From the NCBI GenBank assembly GCA_934454115.1, contig CAKSFQ010000001.1, positions 298,149-362,148 on the forward strand: 64,000 nt of DNA, given 5' to 3'. Shown here one piece after another: positions 1 through 8,733 of the stretch (position 1 is its first letter; each line of letters starts with the position of its first letter). Position numbers and translations under genes: made by a program. Source of the stretch: an uncultured Clostridia bacterium. Lineage in GTDB: Bacteria > Bacillota > Clostridia > Monoglobales > Monoglobaceae. The notes under the pieces were generated by a model that saw nothing but the letters and a program-made list of their open reading frames with translations, was not told the DNA's origin and made no database searches.

Positions 1-920
1 TCCGTCTCGCAATAGCCGTTTTTGGGATGGGTGTCGTGGTGGTTGACGCCGCGCAGCTTAATCGGAACGCCGTTTATCAAAAGCTCGTTCTTGTCGGAAA
101 ATCTGACGGTGCGCATCCCGACCTTTTGCGGAATGTATTCCGATCCGTGCTGCACCACCATGGTGTAGAGATACGGTTTTTCCGCATTCCACAAAATCGG
201 CGCGGTAAGGTCTGCTTCCTTTCCGTCTGCGTCATAGATCACTGCGGTTCCCTCACCGTTGTAAGTGATGGTCTTATCGTCCGCTTTGATCTCCAAATCC
301 CAGATGCGGTCGGTATCACGCGACAGCAGATAAACGTCCCGGAAGATGCCGTGAAAACGGAAGAAATCCTGATCCTCCAGATAACTTCCCAGGCACCACT
401 TGCGCACCAGAACGCGGATCTCGTTGCTGCCCGTCTTTAAAAACTTGGTCAGTTCAAATTCCGCCGGCAGGTGTGAGCCCATGCTCTCGCCCACAAACTG
501 ACCGTTGACATAAAGCGACAGGTGCGCCGAGACCCCCTCAAAGACAATGTAAGTGCGGCGTGCCGCCCAGGCGTCATCGATTTCCACCGTGCACCGATAC
601 ACGCCCATGGGATTATCGTCCGGCACATAGGGCGGATCCACCGGAAACGGATAGTTCACGTTGGTGTAATAGGGCTTTTCGTACCCGTGACACTCCCAGC
701 AGGACGGCACCGGAATCTGATCGGGATAGCGATCCTCGCCCCGGTAGTCATCGTCCCTCTCGTAAAAACAAAAATCCCAGGTACCGTTCAGCAGCCGATA
801 AAAGGGAGATTCCTCCCTTACGCCGCGCAGGGCGCTCTCAAAACTGTCATACGGAATGTAGTAGCTGCGTGCCGCCTCACGGTTTTGGTGCAGCCGGTTT
901 AAATCCTCATAACTTCGCAT
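1..920 (-). CDS. GH2 beta-galactosidase-like glycosidase, 3' end cut by window edge
   Basis: The 306 N-terminal residues of a glycoside hydrolase family 2 enzyme are visible; the catalytic barrel lies beyond the left edge. The N-terminal sugar-binding jelly-roll runs to about residue 190, with motifs such as PVPSCWECHGY and EGVSAHLSLYVNG. The Ig-like domain follows and leads to KLRGVNHHDTHP at about residue 290, the family GVNRHEHHP signature at the start of the barrel. The ATG is preceded by AAGGAG at a good distance. The family hydrolyses terminal beta-galactosides, but glucuronidase or another GH2 specificity cannot be excluded without the C-terminal part. It is divergent from the deacylase gene to its right. 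A second, degraded GH2 fragment lies near 60.0 kb. Confidence 0.88.
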   Translation of the reverse strand, partial: MRSYEDLNRLHQNREAARSYYIPYDSFESALRGVREESPFYRLLNGTWDFCFYERDDDYRGEDRYPDQIPVPSCWECHGYEKPYYTNVNYPFPVDPPYVPDDNPMGVYRCTVEIDDAWAARRTYIVFEGVSAHLSLYVNGQFVGESMGSHLPAEFELTKFLKTGSNEIRVLVRKWCLGSYLEDQDFFRFHGIFRDVYLLSRDTDRIWDLEIKADDKTITYNGEGTAVIYDADGKEADLTAPILWNAEKPYLYTMVVQHGSEYIPQKVGMRTVRFSDKNELLINGVPIKLRGVNHHDTHPKNGYCET

Positions 921-999
921 CGTATCGCTCCTTTATTTTATTTTATGGATTGTATGGTCCTTTCACTTTTCCTTATGCGGTGCACGATCTCGCCGCCCC

Positions 1000-1028
1000 T
1001 TGACAAATCGCCGTTTCGGTGCTAGACT
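1000..1028 (+). promoter_or_regulatory. SigA-type promoter of the YbaK-like gene
   Basis: A perfect -35 TTGACA is separated by 17 bp from the -10 hexamer TAGACT. The predicted transcript start is about 15 bp upstream of the ribosome binding site AAGGAGG at 1039-1045. Confidence 0.75.
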
Positions 1029-1050
1029 ACCGAAAGACAAGGAGGTTTTT

Positions 1051-1533
1051 ATGATGAAAAAAGCACCCAAGACAAACGCCATGCGCATTCTAGATACGCA
1101 CCACATCGACTACCGCGAGATCCTGTATGACAGTGACGGTTTTATGGACGGCGTCTCCATCGCCGAAAAGCTGGGTCAGCCGGTTGATAAAACCTTTAAA
1201 ACGCTGGTTACGGTGGGCAAGAGCAAAAACCACTACGTCTTTATGATTCCGGTCAACGCCGCGCTTGATTTGAAAAGCGCTGCCGCCGCAGTAGGCGAAA
1301 AATCGGTCGAGATGATTCCGGTTAAGGACATCACCGCCGTGACCGGCTATATCCGCGGCGGCTGCAGTCCCCTTGGGATGAAAAAGCAATTTCGCACCGT
1401 GGTCGACCAAAGCGCGCTTGATAAGGAAACCATCCTATTTAGCGGCGGCCGCCGCGGCGCCCAGATCGAGATGGATCCGCGCCGTCTGCCGGAGCTGATT
1501 GACGCGGCGTTTTGCGATATCATCATGGACTGA
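1051..1533 (+). CDS. ybaK: YbaK/EbsC-family aminoacyl-tRNA deacylase
   Basis: The product is a 160-residue single-domain protein of the YbaK/ProX editing family, which clears Cys from mischarged Cys-tRNA(Pro) in trans. Family marks are FKTLVT near residue 50, the GGCSPLGMKK loop near residue 110, and GGRRGAQIEMDP near the C-terminus. The start at 1051 is chosen because AAGGAGG lies just upstream; a second in-frame ATG follows immediately and could be used instead. Length is normal for the family. The gene is monocistronic, divergent from the GH2 gene and convergent with the glycosyltransferase. The Cys-tRNA(Pro) specificity is inferred from the family. Confidence 0.88.
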   Translation: MMKKAPKTNAMRILDTHHIDYREILYDSDGFMDGVSIAEKLGQPVDKTFKTLVTVGKSKNHYVFMIPVNAALDLKSAAAAVGEKSVEMIPVKDITAVTGYIRGGCSPLGMKKQFRTVVDQSALDKETILFSGGRRGAQIEMDPRRLPELIDAAFCDIIMD

Positions 1534-1577
1534 CATGGGGCTAACCTGATGTTAGCATAATTTATCAACATGACAAA

Positions 1578-1601
1578 GGGCAGTGGAGTGATCCACTGCC
1601 C
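1578..1601. terminator. Hairpin between convergent genes
   Basis: A perfect 10-bp stem (GGGCAGTGGA with TCCACTGCCC) encloses a 4-nt loop between two converging genes. Only a short TTT follows on the minus strand and no T-run on the plus strand, so it is a weak or bidirectional terminator at best. Confidence 0.45.
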
Positions 1602-1632
1602 TCAGTATAACACAGGTGATTGCGCCATACAA

Positions 1633-2751
1633 TCATGAATTATTATCCTTTTGTATTAAATTTTTAACATAGTTCATAAGATCCATGGTCGAGTTCGGTT
1701 TTCGCAGCAGGGCGATGCCCTCTTTCAGCGCCGCAAGATGATCCCGGTTGGTAAACATATGATAAATCGCGTCGTCAAGCGGAAACGTCTTGCTGATCTT
1801 CATGGCCGCGCCGGTGTTGAGCAAAAATTCCACATTGCGATCCTCCTGTCCCGGCACCGGGTTATTCATAATCATGGGCAGTCCCTTGGCAAGCGCCTCG
1901 CTGGTAGTCAGTCCGCCCGGCTTTGTCACGATACAGTCCGCCGCGTCCATAAACACGTCTACGTTATCAATATAGCCGTAGTTATAGATCGGCTTTTTCA
2001 TAGACAGGCGGCCGATCTGCTCTTTCAGCTTTTTGTTATTGCCGCAGACCGTGACAATCTGAAAATCAAAATCCAGTCTGTCCAGTTCCTTGATTTCGTC
2101 TAAGACATTGCCAAAGCCCATGCTGCCGCTCATCACCAGCACCGTTTTTCGGTTCGGAATCTGCAGGAGCGAAAACGCCTCTTCGCGGCTGCGGTGCTGC
2201 GCAAACTTGGGGTTAATCGGAATCCCCAGCGGCAAAAACTTTTCCTTTGGGATTCCCTTTTTGGTTCCCTGATAGGTCAAAAGCTCACTCGCCGTCACGT
2301 AATAATCAAGACAGGTGTCCTCCCAGTACGGATGAATGGTAAAATCCGTCACAATCCCGATGGTGCGGATATGCATGTCGATATGCTCGGTCAGATACGT
2401 GACCAAAAGTGCGGCAAACACGTGCGTGCAGATGATAAAATCCGGTTTTTCACTCCGTACCAGCTTTAAAAGCCGTCTGGCAAGCAGGGTGTTTGTCATC
2501 TTCGGCAGCGAATGACTGCCGGATGCCTCCCGTTTTTCACACATACGATAACCGCCGCCGTAAATCTTCGGCATCGTTTTGGTCGACATCAGATACAGCT
2601 TTGAGACCGACTCGGACAGCAGCGGATTGATGTATTCAAACACATCCATATAGCGGCAGGACACACCGGCGTTTTCAAAGCATTCCGCCATGACCTTTGC
2701 CGTCTGGTTATGTCCCTGTCCTGCCGTAATCGAAAAAATCAAGCCTTTCAT
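1633..2751 (-). CDS. MGDG-synthase/UgtP-like diacylglycerol glycosyltransferase
   Basis: This 372-residue protein resembles the bacterial UgtP/YpfP and plant MGDG synthase group, which transfer sugar from a UDP-sugar to diacylglycerol on the inner membrane face. The N-terminal MGDG-synthase domain opens with ITAGQGHNQTAK and holds CTHVFAALL near residue 110. The C-terminal GT28 domain has VMSGSMGFGN near residue 205 and the nucleotide-sugar site TKPGGLTTSEALAKGLPMI near residue 280. The ATG follows AAGGAG. The product would supply glycolipids or a lipoteichoic-acid anchor. It lies just downstream of addA on the same strand with a 48-bp gap. The exact sugar donor cannot be read from sequence. 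Confidence 0.85.
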   Translation of the reverse strand: MKGLIFSITAGQGHNQTAKVMAECFENAGVSCRYMDVFEYINPLLSESVSKLYLMSTKTMPKIYGGGYRMCEKREASGSHSLPKMTNTLLARRLLKLVRSEKPDFIICTHVFAALLVTYLTEHIDMHIRTIGIVTDFTIHPYWEDTCLDYYVTASELLTYQGTKKGIPKEKFLPLGIPINPKFAQHRSREEAFSLLQIPNRKTVLVMSGSMGFGNVLDEIKELDRLDFDFQIVTVCGNNKKLKEQIGRLSMKKPIYNYGYIDNVDVFMDAADCIVTKPGGLTTSEALAKGLPMIMNNPVPGQEDRNVEFLLNTGAAMKISKTFPLDDAIYHMFTNRDHLAALKEGIALLRKPNSTMDLMNYVKNLIQKDNNS

Positions 2752-2799
2752 TGTGCGTTTCTCCTTTCCCTTTACTCCCTTATTATCGCCGTTATCAGG

Positions 2800-5700
2800 T
2801 TAAATCGCGACTGCCTGCGCGCAGTTTAAAAAGTACAGATATCGTTCCTTGACCGGGCATTCCAGCACACTCTCTAACCCCTCCGCATAGTACGCGATCT
2901 GCGTCTTATAGTACGCGGCTCTCGCGCTTGCCTCGTCCTCTGTGATATAGTCCGTCTTATAGTCAATCAGCACCACGCCGTCATCCTCATAAAAAAAGCA
3001 GTCCGCGATTCCCTGAAGCAACACCATTTCTTTGCCGTCCTCGGCGCTCAGCCCCGTTTCCACCGTGCCGGCCGGAACCTGCATATAAAAATCAAACTCG
3101 CGCTCAACATGCGCTGACTGAATCAGCCGTTTACCAAGCCTGCTCTCAAAAAAGCGGAAGATCTGCACCGCCGAAACCGCGCGCACCTGATTTTCATAGA
3201 GCAGTCCGCGCGCCGTCATGGCCTGCAACTGATCCTCAATCTGTGCGACTGTCGCGGTTTTTTTAAAATCCAGGTGCTGCATCACATAATGCGTGATGGT
3301 GCCTCGCTCTGCCGCGCCGATTTCCATATGCTCCGCAAGGCGAGGCATGGTATAGCGCAGCAGATTCGGCACATATTCCTCCTCCGGCACCACGCGGCGT
3401 TTTAACTCACTGATGGATAGCTTAACCGGGGTCTTGCATAGCCCCTCGTGCGGATATTCATACGAAAACCGTGAAAGCGCCGCCGCATCGTACTCCTGTT
3501 TTTCCGCCTGTTCGACCGCCGCCGCTACAGTGCGCCGCGTTGGCATCTCCTCCTCATCCGGCCGGGAAAGCGATATCGAAAACGCCGCCTGCATCGATTT
3601 TGGCGGCCGCACCGCCGCGCAATCCGCGATCTCCCGTAAAATGTCGCCGGACGGGTGCGCAAGCAGCGCCGTCAGCGTCCAGTCGCGTGTGCTTTTTTGG
3701 CGACGCAAAATGCCGGGCGCCGGTTTTTGTCCGTTCGCCGGGATCGCCTTCTTCCACGCATCGTAAAAGGTACCGACCGGCGCGGAGAGGATCAGTTTTT
3801 CCTTGGCCCTGGTTAATGCGACATAAAACAGCCGCATTTCCTCCGCTCTGGAATCGCGGAGCATCTGCTCCTTGGTGATTTGCTTGGCAAGGCTCTTATA
3901 ACGAATCCTGAGCTTTACATCAATATAGTCCATCGCGATCCCTGAATTTTTATGCCAAAGCACCGCGGCGGCCGTGTCACGCTCATTAAACTGCCGATCC
4001 ATACCGCAGAGAATCACGACCGGGTATTCCAGCCCCTTGGATTTATGAATCGTCATGATTGAAACCGTGTTTTCCTCGTCCGCATAGGCCGCGGCGGCCT
4101 TCATATCCTGATTCTGGCTGCGCAGCTGGTCGATGTAGAGCATAAACTGAAACAGACCATGCATCGCGCCTTGTTCAAACACCGCGCCGTGCTCATAGAG
4201 CAAATTTAAATTCGCCTGCCGCACCCTGCCGTTCGGCATTGCGCCGGCCAGCGCCATGTAGTGCAGATCGTGGCAAATCTTCCAGATCAGCTCGTCCACG
4301 CCGCAGCGCACCGCCATGGCACGCAGCATGGATAGGCATTCCAAAAAGTAGGTGACACGCGGATCCCCCGCCTCTTTTGCAGCGCAGAGCGCGTCATAAA
4401 AGCAGCCGCGCCGTCCGTCCGCGAGCCGGATTTTTGCCAGCTCGTCCGGCGTAAAGGCAAATATCGGGGAACGCAGCACCGCCAGCAGCGGAATATCCTG
4501 TCTGGGGTTGTCAATAATCTCTAAAAAGCTCAGCGCCGTCAAAACCTCAACGGAGTCCAAATATTTTTGTCCCACCTCGCTGATCGATGGAATATCATAT
4601 TCCGCAAGGGTACGCGCAAACTCTGCCACATTGGTCTTGGTGCGCACTAAAATGGTGATATCGCCCAGCCGCACCGGCCGCAAGGCGTTAGTTTTCTTGT
4701 CAGTCACCATAAGCTCCTTGCCGTCTACCATCTTGCGGATTCGCCTTGCCACCGTGACGGCCTCCAGCCGCGGAATCTCCATGGCCGCATACGGGCTGTC
4801 CGGGTCGTAGTGGTTCTTGTCAGCGTCGGTGAGCAGAACCTCGGTCGTAAAGTCGCCGGCGTTTTCTTCATATACCGCGCCGGGAATCAAATATTCCTCT
4901 TCGGTATAGTCAAGACCGCCGGTCTGCTCTGTCATGATCGAGGCAAAGATACTGTTGACACTGTCAACCACCTCGCGGCGGCTGCGAAAGTTTTTAAAAA
5001 GCCGAATACACACGCCGCCGTCACCGCGGCTGTATCGCGCGTACTTTTCCGCAAAGATACCGGGGTCGGCGTTGCGGAAGCGATAGATGCTCTGCTTTAA
5101 ATCGCCCACCATAAAGATGTTGCGATTGTCTTTGGACAGCATGGTAAAAATAGTGTCCTGGATATCGTTGGTATCCTGGTACTCGTCCACCAAAATCTCA
5201 TCAAAACGATTTCTGAGCGACATGGCTGCCGCGGAGGGACGCCCCTTCGCGTCTGAGAGCAGGCGGAGCATCTCATGCTCCAAATCGCCAAAGTCCAGCC
5301 CGGAGCATTCCCGCTTCTTTTTTAAATACAGGCGTTCCGTCTGCCGCACCAGCTGCTTGAGCGCCATGATCCGATCTTTGCATAAAAAGACGCGCATCAG
5401 CCGCTCCGGCTCTGCGGCGTCCAGCAGTGCGCCAAGCTCCTTTTGTACCCCGGTCACCAGCTGCTCTTTGGTGGCATTGATTTTTTGCACCGTTTCCTCC
5501 ATCAGCCCGGTCTTTACCGGCGCTCTGGGAATCACAAACGTCTCTCTGCACCGTTTCAACGCCGAAAGCCCGGCCGCGCCGGACAAAACCGGCGCATAGA
5601 CCGTCTCGAAATCAGAGAGCAGATTTTTGTAATATGCAAAATATTTGTGATCGGACGGCACCTCGTTTTCGACAATCTCCGCGATTCTAACAAGGCCGTC

Positions 5701-6393
5701 ATGCATGTCCGTGACAAGCTCACGACCTAAGGACAGCAGTAATTCCTCCCAGATCGTGCCATCAATCGTACCCTGCCTTGCGGCGATTTGGTATTGCGCA
5801 GCCGCCCTGTGCAGCCATTTTGCCGGGTACGCCAGGCTCTGCACATAGCTATGCAGCCGCAAAACCACGCTGCGCAGTCCCTCGTCCGACTTGGTGCCGC
5901 CGTAGCCCAGCGCCAGTGTGCGGAAGGCTTCCTTCTTCCCGATCCGCTGATAATATTGTTCCAGCACCTCATCGAGCGCCTCTTTGCGCAGCATGGCGCT
6001 TTCCGCCTCGCTGAGCATGGTAAAGTCAATCGGAAGATTGGTTTTATGAATCATGTTTTGCAGAATCGTTTTACAAAATGCGTGTACAGTCGAAATATGA
6101 GCAGAATGCACCAGAATGCTCTGCTCGCGCAGACGGCGGTTTTCCGGGTCGTCCGCCAGCCGTTCTTCAATGGCGGCGGCGATCTTCCGTTTCATTTCGC
6201 TTGCGGCGGCCTCGGTAAAGGTCAGCACCAAAAGCCGATCCACCGGCACCGGGTTTTCAGCATCGCAGATCATGCGGATAATCCGCTCGACCAGAACGGC
6301 GGTTTTACCGCTGCCGGCCGCTGCCGCCACCAAAATGTTGCTGCCCCGGAGGGTAATCGCCTTTAACTGTTCTTTCGTCCAATTTACCGCCAT
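2800..6393 (-). CDS. addA: ATP-dependent helicase/nuclease subunit A
   Basis: This 1197-residue protein is the helicase-nuclease AddA, which with AddB resects double-strand breaks for RecA loading. Walker A AAAAGSGKT lies at residues 23-31, and the motif II box DEYQDTND near residue 400 marks a UvrD-type SF1A helicase. The late helicase motif LFYVALTRAKEKL lies near residue 850. The C-terminal RecB-type nuclease domain keeps GIADCFFYEDDG and VLIDYKTD near residue 1150. Length is normal for the family. Partner addB, usually directly upstream, is not here: the next gene upstream is a divergent SDR. An R2 repeat lies in the 5' untranslated region between its promoter and start. Confidence 0.95.
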   Translation of the reverse strand: MAVNWTKEQLKAITLRGSNILVAAAAGSGKTAVLVERIIRMICDAENPVPVDRLLVLTFTEAAASEMKRKIAAAIEERLADDPENRRLREQSILVHSAHISTVHAFCKTILQNMIHKTNLPIDFTMLSEAESAMLRKEALDEVLEQYYQRIGKKEAFRTLALGYGGTKSDEGLRSVVLRLHSYVQSLAYPAKWLHRAAAQYQIAARQGTIDGTIWEELLLSLGRELVTDMHDGLVRIAEIVENEVPSDHKYFAYYKNLLSDFETVYAPVLSGAAGLSALKRCRETFVIPRAPVKTGLMEETVQKINATKEQLVTGVQKELGALLDAAEPERLMRVFLCKDRIMALKQLVRQTERLYLKKKRECSGLDFGDLEHEMLRLLSDAKGRPSAAAMSLRNRFDEILVDEYQDTNDIQDTIFTMLSKDNRNIFMVGDLKQSIYRFRNADPGIFAEKYARYSRGDGGVCIRLFKNFRSRREVVDSVNSIFASIMTEQTGGLDYTEEEYLIPGAVYEENAGDFTTEVLLTDADKNHYDPDSPYAAMEIPRLEAVTVARRIRKMVDGKELMVTDKKTNALRPVRLGDITILVRTKTNVAEFARTLAEYDIPSISEVGQKYLDSVEVLTALSFLEIIDNPRQDIPLLAVLRSPIFAFTPDELAKIRLADGRRGCFYDALCAAKEAGDPRVTYFLECLSMLRAMAVRCGVDELIWKICHDLHYMALAGAMPNGRVRQANLNLLYEHGAVFEQGAMHGLFQFMLYIDQLRSQNQDMKAAAAYADEENTVSIMTIHKSKGLEYPVVILCGMDRQFNERDTAAAVLWHKNSGIAMDYIDVKLRIRYKSLAKQITKEQMLRDSRAEEMRLFYVALTRAKEKLILSAPVGTFYDAWKKAIPANGQKPAPGILRRQKSTRDWTLTALLAHPSGDILREIADCAAVRPPKSMQAAFSISLSRPDEEEMPTRRTVAAAVEQAEKQEYDAAALSRFSYEYPHEGLCKTPVKLSISELKRRVVPEEEYVPNLLRYTMPRLAEHMEIGAAERGTITHYVMQHLDFKKTATVAQIEDQLQAMTARGLLYENQVRAVSAVQIFRFFESRLGKRLIQSAHVEREFDFYMQVPAGTVETGLSAEDGKEMVLLQGIADCFFYEDDGVVLIDYKTDYITEDEASARAAYYKTQIAYYAEGLESVLECPVKERYLYFLNCAQAVAI

Positions 6394-6419
6394 GCTTCCA
6401 CCGCCTTTTTATCTTACTG

Positions 6420-6470
6420 AGCTCGCCTTAATCAGTGTAATTTCGGAACATTTTGATTTATCGTCTTTGC
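6420..6470. repeat. R2 dispersed repeat, copy in the addA 5' region
   Basis: This segment aligns with 63876-63930 over about 50 bp at roughly 75-80 percent identity, sharing TGTAATTTCGGAA followed by ATTTT and CTTTGC. It lies between the addA promoter and the addA start, so it would be transcribed as part of the addA leader. Confidence 0.5.
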
Positions 6471-6483
6471 TTTTCACCCTATC

Positions 6484-6512
6484 AGTGTATCACACCAACC
6501 GCATTTTTGCAA
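6484..6512 (-). promoter_or_regulatory. Candidate SigA promoter of addA
   Basis: Read on the minus strand, TTGCAA is followed after 17 bp by TACACT, with a TG one base before the -10 (extended -10). It lies about 90 bp upstream of the addA start. The rest of the 6394-6669 gap holds only the R2 copy and the SDR promoter. Confidence 0.55.
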
Positions 6513-6616
6513 TCATTTTTCCCTCACTGAAAGGGAATCACCCCATTTTCCATATAATAAAAAAACATCATTTTTCGCGTTGTCCCTGCAAGGCGCTATC
6601 ACTCATAGGCTCGGTC

Positions 6617-6645
6617 TTGTGTTTTTTGCCGATTTGTGATACACT
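6617..6645 (+). promoter_or_regulatory. Candidate SigA promoter of the SDR gene
   Basis: TTGTGT is followed after 17 bp by TACACT with an extended -10 TG (TGATACACT). The ribosome site GAGAGGA follows at 6653-6659. Confidence 0.55.
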
Positions 6646-6669
6646 GAACAAAGAGAGGATTTGATTTCT

Positions 6670-7371
6670 ATGAGAACTGTTTTGATTACCGGCGGCTCAC
6701 GCGGGATCGGCGCAGCCACCGCGCGGCTGTTTGCGGTGCAGGGTGACCGAGTGTTTATCAATTATCAGAAGGACGAGGTCAATGCCGTGACGCTGTGTGA
6801 AGAAATCGGCGCGACCGCCATCAAGGGCGACATCGCAAGCCCCAAGGACGTTGACCGTATGTTTCAAAGCATGCCCGGCGTCGATGTTTTGGTAAACAAC
6901 GCCGGGTTTTCGCAATTTCAGTTTTTTGACGCCCTCACGGACGAGGAATGGCAGCGCATGCTCGCGGTCACGTTATCCGGCGCGTTTTACTGCATTCGCC
7001 GTGCCCTGCCGCACATGATCCACCAAAAGTCGGGCGCTATCGTGAATGTTTCCTCCATCTGGGGATTGACCGGCGCAGCGTGCGAGGTCGCCTATTCCGC
7101 TGCCAAAGCCGGGCTGATCGGCATGACCAAGGCGCTGGCGAAAGAGGTCGGCCCCTCCGGCGTCCGTGTCAACTGTGTGGCGCCGGGCGTCATTGATACC
7201 GAGATGAACCAATCGCTCACCGCCGAAACGTTGGAGCAGCTGTGCAGCGACACGCCGCTCGGCCGGCTTGGCACGCCGGAGGACGTCGCGGAAACGATTT
7301 TGTTTTTATGCAAAGAGGACAGCTTTTTTACCGGCCAGGTGCTCAGCCCCAACGGCGGCCTTGTCATTTGA
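6670..7371 (+). CDS. FabG-like short-chain dehydrogenase/reductase
   Basis: This 233-residue classical SDR has the Rossmann motif TGGSRGIGAA at residues 7-16, NNAGF near residue 80, catalytic Ser in VSSIWGL near 130 and YSAAKAG near 142. The start at 6670 is preferred over an upstream in-frame TTG because AGAGG lies about 11 bases before it and almost touches the TTG. Family members reduce 3-oxoacyl-ACP. A subgroup of this size in Firmicutes (YmfI type) instead reduces the 5-aminopentanone modification of elongation factor P, and this cannot be ruled out. No fatty-acid genes are adjacent, which weakens a biosynthetic FabG role. Its terminator has been split by repeat R1. Confidence 0.85.
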   Translation: MRTVLITGGSRGIGAATARLFAVQGDRVFINYQKDEVNAVTLCEEIGATAIKGDIASPKDVDRMFQSMPGVDVLVNNAGFSQFQFFDALTDEEWQRMLAVTLSGAFYCIRRALPHMIHQKSGAIVNVSSIWGLTGAACEVAYSAAKAGLIGMTKALAKEVGPSGVRVNCVAPGVIDTEMNQSLTAETLEQLCSDTPLGRLGTPEDVAETILFLCKEDSFFTGQVLSPNGGLVI

Positions 7372-7383
7372 AAAAAATGAATT

Positions 7384-7820
7384 TATCTCAGGCAGTGCAA
7401 AAATATATACCGTCTGAGCATGTCGATAAACTCTATTCTGCGAAAAATTTCATTTTGATCTAATCGCCGTCCCCTGCTTAGCCATGCCGTCTCGGCTCTC
7501 GCCTCGGTCAGCGATGGACGACTGCCACCGGCAGTCATTGCCACGGCGGCGCGGCAATGAAATTTTTCGCCGATTTCACGCCGTTTTCGGCAAGATATTG
7601 CGACATTGCCGCTGCGGCTTGGAAAGCATATATAGGGTCTCCCAAAAATCTTACTTGATTTTTGGGAAAAAGGAGCAGCGCCAAAGCCTAGGCGATGGTT
7701 TGACGGTTTTTGTCAAACCGAGCCATTGCGCAGGCAGATGTGACGCTGGCTTTGTGGGCAATTTATTTAAGGCAATATCTTGCAGAAAACTGACTTTTGA
7801 TGCTATCTCAGGCAGTGCAA
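7384..7820. repeat. R1 element, copy A, flanked by 17-bp direct repeats
   Basis: The 467-bp gap between the SDR and AraC genes is filled by a folded repeat element. Direct repeats TATCTCAGGCAGTGCAA lie at 7384-7400 and 7804-7820, and the right one is half of a terminator hairpin. Inside is a perfect 15-bp inverted repeat GCGAAAAATTTCATT (7440-7454) and its complement (7556-7570), shared with copies at 12079 and 31414. Further strong hairpins lie at 7641-7666 and 7697-7719. A segment GGCAAGATATTGCGACATTGC follows the core and recurs in the other copies. No ORF in it looks coding. It reads as a non-autonomous mobile element or a structured intergenic repeat. Confidence 0.75.
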
Positions 7821-7840
7821 GTTCTTTTGCACTGCCTTTT
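7811..7840 (+). terminator. Intrinsic terminator of the SDR gene, displaced by R1
   Basis: A 10-bp stem GGCAGTGCAA/TTGCACTGCC with a 6-nt loop is followed by TTTT on the plus strand. On the minus strand no T-run follows; the A-rich tract that would have served the AraC gene now lies 430 bp away, beside the SDR stop codon. Confidence 0.7.
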
Positions 7841-8666
7841 AAAATGCGTTGATTCGCCGAAACTCCTCCGGCGTCATGCCTTCCGCCTTTTTAAAGACGG
7901 CGCAAAAATAGCTGGGATCCTTAAAGCCAACGGCAGCGGCAACCTCCCGTACCTTAGGACAGTCCGCCGAGCAAAGATAGTATTTTGCCATGTTCAGCCG
8001 AAGATGGGTCAAATACTTGATCGGCGTGGTGTCATAGACCTGCTGAAACAGGCGGCACAGGTGGTTGTTGGTGACCCCGATCACTTCGGCAAGGTCGCGC
8101 AGACTAAGATCCTCCTTGTATCGCATCTTCAGCGTTTCGATCACCGGCCGCAGCTTTTGGTACTTTTCGTTTTTTGACATGCCGCTCGGCTTTGCGGTGT
8201 CGTTGCGGCATTCTCCCATTTTAATCAAAAGCTTATACATCAGCATGGACGTCTTGATTTCCTTGTCCGGATCCTCGCACCAGTACATATCCGACATGGC
8301 GCTGACCTGGACGTCAAAACTGTTTAAATCGTGAATATGAAAGACCTCACTGTTGCCAAAGCCGAGATAGGTAATAATATCCTCTACCGCGCTGCCGTGA
8401 AAGACCACCCAGCGCACGCTCCACGGCTCGCTTTGGGCAAAATACTCATGCGGAATATCCGGGCGGAAGAAAAACGCATCGCCCTGGGCAATCACATATT
8501 CCTGTTGTTCGATCCGTAATATTCCGCTGCCGCCCGTGCAGTATAAGAGCTGATAACTCTGAAATCCGCAAGGTCTGGCGATCGAGTCCTGGCTTTCATG
8601 TCCGCCGATGCCCACGACATAGATCGGCAAAAGCTTTGTCCTGTTAAGAAGTATCGGCAAAATCAT
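7839..8666 (-). CDS. AraC-family transcriptional regulator
   Basis: This 275-residue regulator has an N-terminal cupin-like sensor (residues 1-150; IEQQEYVIAQGDAFFFRPDIPHEYF is the typical barrel strand) and a C-terminal AraC/XylS double helix-turn-helix (about 170-272). In the second half, DLAEVIGVTNNHLCRLF and VREVAAAVGFKDPSYFCAVFKK are the two recognition regions. The start follows GGAGG at a normal distance. Such regulators usually activate sugar-use genes in response to a carbohydrate, but no sugar gene is adjacent, so the target is unknown. Its downstream terminator was separated from its T-run by repeat R1. Confidence 0.9.
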   Translation of the reverse strand: MILPILLNRTKLLPIYVVGIGGHESQDSIARPCGFQSYQLLYCTGGSGILRIEQQEYVIAQGDAFFFRPDIPHEYFAQSEPWSVRWVVFHGSAVEDIITYLGFGNSEVFHIHDLNSFDVQVSAMSDMYWCEDPDKEIKTSMLMYKLLIKMGECRNDTAKPSGMSKNEKYQKLRPVIETLKMRYKEDLSLRDLAEVIGVTNNHLCRLFQQVYDTTPIKYLTHLRLNMAKYYLCSADCPKVREVAAAVGFKDPSYFCAVFKKAEGMTPEEFRRINAF

Positions 8667-8701
8667 TGTATCACACCTCCGTCACACCGCTTGATAGCAT
8701 T

Positions 8702-8730
8702 ATTATACGACAATTTCGGATATTTTTCAA
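8702..8730 (-). promoter_or_regulatory. Candidate SigA promoter of the AraC gene
   Basis: On the minus strand TTGAAA is followed after 17 bp by a perfect TATAAT, about 36 bp upstream of the start codon. The R3 repeat begins 4 bp upstream of the -35. Confidence 0.65.
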
Positions 8731-8733
8731 GTC

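Noticed and set aside
1543-1557. CTAACCTGATGTTAG after the YbaK gene and a similar string near 63862 as further copies of the GTTAG operator
   Set aside because: Arm order is reversed (CTAAC...GTTAG), spacing is 5, and neither site is near a promoter.
6661-6669. TTG start three codons upstream for the SDR gene
   Set aside because: It would place the ribosome site only two bases from the start; the ATG at 6670 has normal spacing.
7384-7803. Short ORFs within the R1 element as genes
   Set aside because: They overlap perfect inverted repeats, lack ribosome sites and are not kept between copies A, B and C.
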